In this document: piece by piece, positions 54,963 to 61,222 of the stretch | Position numbering within the stretch: the first letter of the stretch is position 1 | Layout of the letters: every line of letters starts with the position of its first letter | Source: Siphonobacter sp. BAB-5405 | GTDB lineage: Bacteria > Bacteroidota > Bacteroidia > Cytophagales > Spirosomataceae | DNA: 61,222 nucleotides | Direction: 5' to 3' | Assembly (NCBI RefSeq): GCF_002872335.1 | Contig: NZ_NJAG01000044.1 | Coordinates: 1-61,222, forward strand | Program-made: the position numbers and the translations under genes | The notes under the pieces: generated by a model | Database searches by the model: none | The model's input: the letters and a program-made list of their open reading frames with translations, nothing else | What the model was told of the DNA's origin: nothing

Positions 54963-56150
54963 TTACTTCACATGATACTTCAAATTCGACTTCATCACCA
55001 CATCAATCGGCAGATAATAACTTTCCGGTAAGTCTTTCTTCAGCAAAATACTTTGGGATAAAAGCTTGATTCCTTCGTAAGCCTGCATTTTGGGTTGCTG
55101 ACTGATCAGAAAGTGAATCGTACCATTTTCCAGGTAATGGATCGTTTCTGGAATAACGTCGTAGCCGATGAGTCGGTAACCTGTAAATGCTTTTTGTTCA
55201 AGCACCTGAGCCACGTGTTGAACACCGTTGATCGTAAATATACCGTTCAGGTTTGGCGTCTGCCGGATTACATCAGCCAATTGCTGGGCGATTTCCTCCG
55301 ATATACCGCGGCGGGATTCGAACTTAACGATCTCGGTTTGTGGGGAAGTTTCCCGAAAAAAAGCCAGGAAGCCCTCTTCCCGTTTGGTGAACTGCAGGTG
55401 GTTGTCGTGTTCCTGTACGATATTGGCTAACAGAATCGTACCGTCGGGAGGGATGCAATAGGAAAGCAGTTCGGCAGCCAGATAGCCACTATCGTAAGCG
55501 TTTTGTCCGATGTAGCGGACCCCTTTCTCATCCGGCAAATTCGTATCAAACAACAGGCAGGGTATCTGACCCTTCTGACAGTGCCGGAGCAAACGAATGG
55601 CTTCCTCGTAAAATACGGGTACCATAAAGACGCCGTCAACCGTATCGGCCATGATTTCGTTAACCCGCTCCCGAAAGGAATCTTCGCTATTCTGATCGAA
55701 AAAAAACACCTTGGTCGTGACTTCCAGTTGCCGGATTTCTTTTTCCGCCTGTTCAACGCCTAGGATGTGATCATGCCAGAAAGGAATTTCTTTGGTAGCC
55801 TGCGGAAGCAGTACCGCCACCACGTATTCTTTCGTAGATTTCAGGCGACTGGCCAACAGGTTAGGCTGGTAGTTCAGCTCTTCAATGGCCTTGAGAATAC
55901 GTTCCCGCGTTTCCTGGGATACGCCACCGCGATTGTGTAGTACGCGATCAACAGGGCCAATAGAAACATTGGCGTGCCGGGCGATATCCTTGATTCCGAT
56001 CTGTTTATCCTTGTGTTTGATACGCTGAAGATTTTTATCAAAGTTAATACATTCTGGCTTAGGATGATGGGAAGCTTTCAGGTTTAATCCATTAATTTCG
56101 AGGTTTGTGAATACGGATACCAGATGCAGACCAAGGCGTTTTAGAATCAT
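54963..56150 (-). CDS. LacI-family transcriptional regulator
   Basis: A 395-residue protein. The LacI DNA-binding domain is QIGIKDIARHANVSIGPVDRVLHNRGGVSQETRERILKAIEELNYQPNLLASRL (about 49-105), followed by a periplasmic-binding-protein-like sugar sensor (VVAVLLPQATKEIPFWHDHILGVEQAEKEI...LPDEKGVRYIGQNAYDSGYLAAELL). The hinge has the AxRL-like LLASRL. About 48 residues precede the HTH, longer than usual, and no other ATG lies close to the HTH, so the true start is unsure. Convergent with the PUL, it is the likely sugar-responsive regulator of that cluster and perhaps of the CG-centred palindromes at 38602, 40951 and 41206. Confidence 0.9.
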   Translation of the reverse strand: MILKRLGLHLVSVFTNLEINGLNLKASHHPKPECINFDKNLQRIKHKDKQIGIKDIARHANVSIGPVDRVLHNRGGVSQETRERILKAIEELNYQPNLLASRLKSTKEYVVAVLLPQATKEIPFWHDHILGVEQAEKEIRQLEVTTKVFFFDQNSEDSFRERVNEIMADTVDGVFMVPVFYEEAIRLLRHCQKGQIPCLLFDTNLPDEKGVRYIGQNAYDSGYLAAELLSYCIPPDGTILLANIVQEHDNHLQFTKREEGFLAFFRETSPQTEIVKFESRRGISEEIAQQLADVIRQTPNLNGIFTINGVQHVAQVLEQKAFTGYRLIGYDVIPETIHYLENGTIHFLISQQPKMQAYEGIKLLSQSILLKKDLPESYYLPIDVVMKSNLKYHVK

Positions 56151-56232
56151 GAAATATTTCTTGTACGAGACTCGATCCGCTTCATTCGAATAAAACTACC
56201 AGCTTCAATCGAAGCTTTACAAAAGGCCAGCC

Positions 56233-56248
56233 CTAGGGTATACCCTAG
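56233..56248. promoter_or_regulatory. Perfect 16-bp palindrome between divergent regulators
   Basis: CTAGGGTATACCCTAG (56233-56248) is self-complementary. A related half-site pair, AGGGTTTTCCCT, follows at 56271-56282. Both lie between the LacI gene and the two-component genes, at a position where either regulator could bind. No RNA role is suggested because the loop would be absent. Confidence 0.5.
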
Positions 56249-56316
56249 ATTTTTCCAATAAAGGGTTTTCCCTAATCGACGTATATCTAATTAATCCTAT
56301 TTTGCTGAACAAATTT

Positions 56317-56360
56317 CTATTGATGGGAGGCTCAGTGACAACAACGCTTGCTATCAATAG
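56317..56360. promoter_or_regulatory. Inverted repeat upstream of the response regulator gene
   Basis: CTATTGAT at 56317-56324 and ATCAATAG at 56353-56360 are exact reverse complements separated by 28 bases, 113 to 156 bases before the response-regulator start. Could be an operator or a weak RNA hairpin. Only one copy was seen. Confidence 0.3.
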
Positions 56361-56472
56361 TACCCTGAAAAACTTAACCTAATAAACAATTATTTCATAA
56401 TGGCCCATGCCCTTAACACTGCCTCCGTCCCGGGAGTTTTCGCCTGTACCTCAACCCAAGGCCACTAAAGCA

Positions 56473-57108
56473 ATGATACGGGTGTTAATTGCGGATGATC
56501 ACAACGTATTTGTTGAGGGAATTGAATCTTTGATTTCGGGTTCCGCCAACATTCAGGTTACGGAACGGTGCTACACCAGTGCTTCAGTGCTGGAGCGACT
56601 CGAAACGACCGCCGTGGATGTGGTTTTACTGGATATTTCTTTTCCCCAAATCGAAGACGGACTGAGTCTATGCGAAGCCATTACGCGACAGTATCCAGCG
56701 TGTCAGGTGATTGCACTGACGATGCACGATGATGCCAGCCTGATCAAGCGAGTAGTCAAGAAAGGAGCCCGGGGATACCTCTTAAAAAACACAACCAAGT
56801 TGGAATTGCTCGAAGCGATTGAACGCGTGTACCAGGGAAAGCAATACTTTAACGATACCATTACCCAGATTTTACTGACCAACGGCAAGACCCGAAAAGC
56901 CGGCAGTGCACGCCTGAACCTGACCCCCCGCGAGTCGGAAGTACTGGCTCTCATTGCTCAGGGACTGACGACTCAACAAATGGCTACCCAGCTGTTTGTC
57001 AGCGTTAAAGCGGTTGAGTTTCACCGAAGTAGCTTATTGCTTAAGTTTGAGGTGCCCAATACGGCGTTGCTGATTAAAACGGCGATGGAAATGCAGTATA
57101 TTGATTGA
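56473..57108 (+). CDS. NarL/FixJ-type response regulator
   Basis: A 211-residue protein from ATG 56473 (MIRVLIADDHNVFVEGIESL); an in-frame ATG at 56407 would add 22 residues not matching the receiver fold. The receiver domain (1-120) has acidic residues DD at positions 8-9, the phospho-accepting Asp in VVLLDISFP near residue 54, T in ALTMHD and K in GYLLKNT. The LuxR helix-turn-helix (about 145-205) is LTPRESEVLALIAQGLTTQQMATQLFVSVKAVEFHRSSLLLKF. It is 42 bases before the histidine kinase, its cognate partner. Confidence 0.93.
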   Translation: MIRVLIADDHNVFVEGIESLISGSANIQVTERCYTSASVLERLETTAVDVVLLDISFPQIEDGLSLCEAITRQYPACQVIALTMHDDASLIKRVVKKGARGYLLKNTTKLELLEAIERVYQGKQYFNDTITQILLTNGKTRKAGSARLNLTPRESEVLALIAQGLTTQQMATQLFVSVKAVEFHRSSLLLKFEVPNTALLIKTAMEMQYID

Positions 57109-57150
57109 TATACGAAAAATAGAAGTGTTGAAGCCGCTTTATTAACGCAA

Positions 57151-58881
57151 ATGAAATCGTTTCGGGTAACGTTCTTACTGGCTTGGGTCACTTTACTAGG
57201 CCCTGTAGCGAAGGTCTGGGCACTGGCCGAAACACCCGTGATCGACAGTTTGAACCAGCGGGTTCGGGCACTGGTGGAGCGGCAACACTGGAAAGCTGCT
57301 GCTCAGGTTAGTGAACGCATTGGGAGCTTGTACCACCAACAGTACGGTTACAATCAGTATACCATCGAAGCGTATTTTAACAGCCTGAAGTACTACCACC
57401 GGGTAGGAGATTCTGTAGGATATTACAATGTACATATTTTGATCGGTGATTACTATACGCATGATTATTTCATGCAAAATCACGCGGAACAGTACCTGAA
57501 ACGAGCCCTGCGTTTTTTTGAGCGAACGAAGAATATCACCAAAATTATTGAGTGTCACCTGGATTTGGCCAATATCATCCAAAATAAGGAACCGATTCCG
57601 AAAGCACTGTTTACCGAGTTACGCCGGACGGAACGACTGAGCGAGCAAACCAAACAAGCCTATTTTCAAGCCTATGCCCTGAACTTACTGGCTACGACGT
57701 ATTCCCGAACCAAACAACCCGACTCGGCCCGGTACTTTGCAACCCGCAGCCTGAAGATGGCCCGGGAGCAGAACATTAGCTGGCTGATTGCCCTGAACCT
57801 TTTTTACCTGGGCATTACCGAACAGTTTAAAGATCGACCGAAGGCGGCCATTCAGTATTATCAGAAAAGTTATCGCATTGCTGATTCCGTAAATAATGTT
57901 TCCATGTTGCGGGAGCTGACGCGACACGCTGCGGAAAGTTATGCCCATCAGGATACGTATAAGGAGGCGTACGAATCCTTATTGCAATCACTGGCCTACA
58001 CCCAGGAGTTCTATTATTCGGAGCAGACAAAAAGCATTCGCTTGCAGGAGTTGGATAGTCAGATTAAGACGCTAGCGGTGGAAAAGGCGTTGGTCAAGGA
58101 GCAAAGTCAGCATCAGCGTACGATCAATTCCATGCTGGTGATCGGACTGTTTATCAGTATTGTGGGCGTGGGGACGCTAATTTATATGCGACGTCAGCAA
58201 AAACTTATTGCCCAGCAACAGGCCGTGATTGCCCAGCAGCAAATTCGGGAGCTGGAACTGAAATCGCTACGGGCCATGATGGAGGGGCAGGAGGGCGAAC
58301 GGAGCCGCATTGCCCGCGATCTGCACGACGGACTGGGAATTCAGCTTTCGCGGATCAAGCTGTTTGTGGAGGCTCATCAGGAAGCCTTGCCCGCGTCAGT
58401 ACGGGAGCCGCTGAACCAGTTTCTGGATGAAGCGTGTACAGAGACACGATTGATTTCCAACGATTTACGCCCCTATGCCTTATCAACCTTTGGATTGATT
58501 CCGGCATTGGAAGATTTAACGCAAAAGCTGAATCTGGTCAATCAAACGAATGTAATTTTTGAGCACTATGGTGAAACCCCCGTCTTGAGCGATGAAGCTT
58601 CGGTGATGCTGTACCGGGTGATTCAGGAATTGATGAACAATGCTCTAAAACACGCCGATGCGAGTACCATTACCTTGCAGATGATGATCAGCGAAGACAC
58701 GGCTCTGATCAGTGTGGACGACGATGGACGCGGGTTTGCGGAACCCTCCCGAACGGGTAACGGCATCACCAATATTCAATCACGTATAGATTACCTCGGT
58801 GGGCAGGTGATGTGGCAGAGCGAAGCGGGGAAAGGAACGTCAGTTATGATTTCGCTACCGCTTAAATCAAGTGCAACTTAG
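57151..58881 (+). CDS. TPR sensor histidine kinase (HisKA_3)
   Basis: A 576-residue kinase with an N-terminal signal or hydrophobic segment (1-25), then a tetratricopeptide sensor region outside the cytoplasm (about 35-310, for example AIQYYQKSYRIADSVNNVSMLRELTRHAAESYA). One membrane helix follows (about 328-346, SMLVIGLFISIVGVGTLIYMR), then a coiled coil (QQQAVIAQQQIRELELKSLRA), the HisKA_3 domain with the phospho-His in RSRIARDLHDGLGIQLSRIKL (near 391) and an HATPase domain (VMLYRVIQELMNNALKHADAS, DDGRGF, GNGITNIQSRIDYLGG). This is the usual Bacteroidota partner of NarL regulators. Confidence 0.93.
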   Translation: MKSFRVTFLLAWVTLLGPVAKVWALAETPVIDSLNQRVRALVERQHWKAAAQVSERIGSLYHQQYGYNQYTIEAYFNSLKYYHRVGDSVGYYNVHILIGDYYTHDYFMQNHAEQYLKRALRFFERTKNITKIIECHLDLANIIQNKEPIPKALFTELRRTERLSEQTKQAYFQAYALNLLATTYSRTKQPDSARYFATRSLKMAREQNISWLIALNLFYLGITEQFKDRPKAAIQYYQKSYRIADSVNNVSMLRELTRHAAESYAHQDTYKEAYESLLQSLAYTQEFYYSEQTKSIRLQELDSQIKTLAVEKALVKEQSQHQRTINSMLVIGLFISIVGVGTLIYMRRQQKLIAQQQAVIAQQQIRELELKSLRAMMEGQEGERSRIARDLHDGLGIQLSRIKLFVEAHQEALPASVREPLNQFLDEACTETRLISNDLRPYALSTFGLIPALEDLTQKLNLVNQTNVIFEHYGETPVLSDEASVMLYRVIQELMNNALKHADASTITLQMMISEDTALISVDDDGRGFAEPSRTGNGITNIQSRIDYLGGQVMWQSEAGKGTSVMISLPLKSSAT

Positions 58882-58962
58882 GTTGTAATTGTATGTCCAG
58901 ACTAGGTTTGGTCCCCTAGGCATTAACCAATGCTTTGTGAAAGCTTGTTCTTTTAAGACTTG

Positions 58963-59091
58963 CGTTATTCACCTAGACTGGGTTTGGTCCTGTTAACACG
59001 CTGTTCGTTAGCCTGTGAGCATCTCCACGCCTAACGACAGCCTACGCTGGGCCACCGCGTTGCGGCTGTCGTAGGTCGTTCCGCTGCTCAC
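58963..59091. repeat. Dispersed hairpin repeat, family 3 (copy b, inverted)
   Basis: Reverse-complement match to 25666-25795: tail CACCTAGACTGGGTTTGGTCC first, then the hairpin from GTGAGC (59015) to GCTCAC (59091) with CGACAGCCTACG/GGCTGTCGTAGG arms. A partial tail copy (AGACTAGGTTTGGTCC) occurs just before at 58900-58917, as if the element had inserted beside an older one. Confidence 0.7.
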
Positions 59092-59483
59092 AGGCGGGAA
59101 GGGTTTTCATCTTCTGACAGAAGTCATTAGTTTATGATTGTTAGTTAGTAGTTGTAAATCGTTAAAAGTCAGTTGAATAACTTCATGGACGGCTTAAAAT
59201 TGGGCCCCGCAATGCATACGGACTAAATGACTAGCCCTCTTAGCGGGATGAAAAACGCACGTAAAAGAAAAATATCTATCTCAAAAAAAACATATGCACC
59301 CATTTCTACCCCTCTAACCCCGTTTTCCATGTCTACCTACTCCTGCGTTAGCTAACTGATTTCCGGGCTTTTGTGCGTGTATTCGGGTGTTCCGAAACAC
59401 TTCTCGTACCTGTCCTCTACGGGTATGCTGGACGCATACGCTCTAAACTCTCTACTACAGTCGCTTTCCTAATTCAATTTCTC
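59092..59483. other. Leader region of the third susC, with a short family-2 repeat and two dyads
   Basis: No gene is seen. 59206-59250 is a short relative of family 2 (CCCCGCAATGCATACGGACTAAATGACTAGCC). Nearer the susC start lie GTGTTCCGAAACAC (59397-59410, near-palindromic) and GTATGC-N5-GCATAC (59423-59439), either of which could be an operator. I cannot place a promoter confidently. Confidence 0.45.
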
Positions 59484-61222
59484 ATGATCAAACAAGTATT
59501 GTTTCTATTTCTCTGGATAGGGGCTTGTCTGAGTGCCTTCGCTCAGCAGCGAACCATCCGCGGCGTCGTTTCGGATGTTCAGGGTACCACGCTGCCCGGA
59601 GCTTCCGTCTACGTCAAGGGTCTGCAACTGGGTACCACCACCGATGTGAATGGTCGCTTCACGATCAATGTACCCGCAGATGCCAAGGCCTTAACGGTTT
59701 CGTACGTAGGCATGCAAAACCAGGACATAGAGCTGGGGACGAAAACCGACCTCAGCATCACCCTCCAGTCCAACGACCGCAATTTTGATGAAGTCGTTGT
59801 TATCGGTTACGGAACGGCCAAACGCTCGGACGTTACCTCTTCCATCACGACCATTAAAGCTACGGAGTTGAAAGACATTCCAGCGGCGGGTGTCGATCAG
59901 CTCCTGCAGGGAAAAGCGGCCGGGGTTACGGTAACCAGCAACGGCGGCCAGCCCGGTGGCGGCGTATCGGTGAAGGTACGTGGCGTCACGTCCATCAACA
60001 GTAATGACCCCCTATTCGTGATCGACGGCGTTCCCTTCGTAAACGGAAATACATCCGCCAGTTCTGGTTATGCCGGGCTGGGGGGCGGTGACGGTCAGAC
60101 GGGTAATAGCGTCATGGCCATGCTGAACCCCAACGATATTGAATCCATTGACGTACTGAAAGATGCCTCCGCTCAGGCCATTTACGGCTCCCAGGCGGCT
60201 AACGGCGTTATTCTGGTAACCACGAAAAAAGGAAAGTCGGGCGAGGGAAAAATCAACTACGAAATGTACACTGGCGTATCCGAAGTGGCCAAACGGCTGG
60301 ATCTGATGGATTTGCGAGATTTTGCCCGGTATCAGAATGAGGTACTGCCCATCATCGGCAATCCCGTTTCCGACGAATTTCGCGATCCTTCCATTCTCGG
60401 CAAAGGTACGGATTGGCAGGAAGCCATGTTTCAGCGGGGTAAGATTCAGAACCATCAGCTGAGCTTCTCGGGCGGTCGCGAAAAAACGACGTACTACTTT
60501 TCGCTAAACTATTTCGACAACAAAGGCATCCTGCTAGGTTCGGACTTCAAGCGATATTCCACCCGTTTCAGTCTGGACAATCAGTTAAAAAGCTGGGCTA
60601 AAGTCGGCTTAAGTGCCAACGTTTCGCGGAGTATTCAGAACGTGTCGCTAGCCGATGCCGCCGAAGGTACCATCTGGTGGGGAGCTTCGACCAGCCCGCT
60701 AATTCCGGTGAAAAACCTGGACGGTAGCTGGGGTGGTGGTCAAACCATTGGCGGGGTGCAGTACAACAACGCCAACCTGGTCGGCAACAGCCAGTTCCGG
60801 GGCAATACCAAAACGACCAACACGGTTTTCGGTAGCCTGTACGCGGAAATTCAGTTGATGAAAGATTTGAGTTTACGGAATGAAGTATCCTACTCGCTCG
60901 GTCAGGATAACAACGTGGCGTTTCAGAAAGCGGGTAACGTGGGCGGTACTTCCTTCCGCAGCAAACTCATCGATTCGCGTTCGGACAGCTACTATTACTC
61001 CCTCACCAATTACCTGAATTACAACAAATACATTGGCAAACATGGTATTCAGCTGACGGTCGGTCATCAGGCTCAGTCGTCGTATTACCAGTCTATTTCG
61101 GGTTCAAAAGTGGATTTACAGGCCGATATTTTTGACCTCAATACGGGCAGTTCCGACCAGACGACCTGGGGTTTAGGCGGCGGTAAGGGACACTGGGCGA
61201 TGGAATCGTACTTCGCCGGCGA
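59484..61222 (+). CDS. SusC/RagA-family TonB-linked outer-membrane protein, 3' end beyond window
   Basis: Open from ATG 59484 to the window edge, 579 codons. Signal MIKQVLFLFLWIGACLSAFA-Q, then a carboxypeptidase-regulatory-like module (IRGVVSDVQGTTLPGASVYVKGLQLGTTTDVNG, about 23-105), the TonB-box/plug start EVVVIGYGTAKRSDVTSSITTIKA and plug motif ASAQAIYGSQAANGVILVTTKKG, then the first half of the barrel. No STN domain. A NarL/TPR-kinase pair lies upstream on the same strand, which may control this locus. The missing half and its SusD should lie to the right. Confidence 0.93.
   Translation, partial: MIKQVLFLFLWIGACLSAFAQQRTIRGVVSDVQGTTLPGASVYVKGLQLGTTTDVNGRFTINVPADAKALTVSYVGMQNQDIELGTKTDLSITLQSNDRNFDEVVVIGYGTAKRSDVTSSITTIKATELKDIPAAGVDQLLQGKAAGVTVTSNGGQPGGGVSVKVRGVTSINSNDPLFVIDGVPFVNGNTSASSGYAGLGGGDGQTGNSVMAMLNPNDIESIDVLKDASAQAIYGSQAANGVILVTTKKGKSGEGKINYEMYTGVSEVAKRLDLMDLRDFARYQNEVLPIIGNPVSDEFRDPSILGKGTDWQEAMFQRGKIQNHQLSFSGGREKTTYYFSLNYFDNKGILLGSDFKRYSTRFSLDNQLKSWAKVGLSANVSRSIQNVSLADAAEGTIWWGASTSPLIPVKNLDGSWGGGQTIGGVQYNNANLVGNSQFRGNTKTTNTVFGSLYAEIQLMKDLSLRNEVSYSLGQDNNVAFQKAGNVGGTSFRSKLIDSRSDSYYYSLTNYLNYNKYIGKHGIQLTVGHQAQSSYYQSISGSKVDLQADIFDLNTGSSDQTTWGLGGGKGHWAMESYFAG

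Noticed and set aside
59525-59788. 87-codon frame near the start of the third susC
   Set aside because: It is a shifted-frame shadow of the SusC gene starting at 59484, whose frame is open to the window end and has all family motifs.

Overview
The window comes from a Bacteroidota chromosome, most likely Cytophagales and perhaps Spirosomataceae. Family level is a guess. The pointers are three SusC/SusD (RagA/RagB) glycan-importer loci plus the tail of a fourth, a FecI-type sigma / FecR anti-sigma pair, a C-terminal type IX secretion sorting domain, several promoters of the Bacteroidota form TTTG-N19-TAnnTTTG, and moderate GC with AT-rich spacers.

Layout. 1-198 is the end of a SusD gene. 332-1675 holds a divergent NmrA-like reductase and its probable HxlR regulator on overlapping promoters. 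1793-6530 carries a very large secreted DUF6055-type protein and the wreck of a related secreted gene. 7629-17831 is a mixed stress and regulatory stretch: membrane protein, exported SDR reductase (frameshifted), a short UvrA paralogue, a GSP26-like flavin-binding protein, a carbohydrate-binding lipoprotein (frameshifted), a GlxA-type AraC regulator and a VOC protein (frameshifted). 18289-29419 is a self-contained trans-envelope signalling and uptake locus: ECF sigma, FecR, SusC with an STN signalling domain, SusD, a lipoprotein and an M14 carboxypeptidase. The same promoter-like motif precedes fecR and susC. 29526-30905 is an AraC gene bracketed by 191-bp inverted repeats. 30926-36007 encodes a Tat-exported phospholipase C, a DUF72 protein, a DUF1080 hydrolase and a Kelch protein. 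36997-40833 holds a MarR-GNAT fusion with a near-perfect operator, a broken GNAT gene and a PQQ/cytochrome c dehydrogenase.

41251-56150 is a polysaccharide-utilisation locus: GH5, SusC, SusD, TIM-barrel isomerase, Gfo/Idh/MocA oxidoreductase, PhyH-type dioxygenase, secreted TIM-barrel protein, GH140-like hydrolase, sialate O-acetylesterase and, convergent with them, a LacI regulator. It suggests uptake of an acetylated, branched plant-type glycan followed by oxidative cytoplasmic processing of an unusual sugar. 56473-58881 is a NarL-type response regulator and TPR histidine kinase, followed by a third SusC that runs off the right edge.

Two global points. Seven genes with otherwise well-conserved sequence are each broken by one single-base indel, which looks more like consensus error than decay. 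Intergenic spacers carry at least three families of palindromic dispersed repeats. The most distinctive signals are the duplicated ECF promoter motif, the inverted-repeat-bounded AraC gene, a predicted three-way-junction RNA at 47210-47289, and the oxidative PUL gene set.
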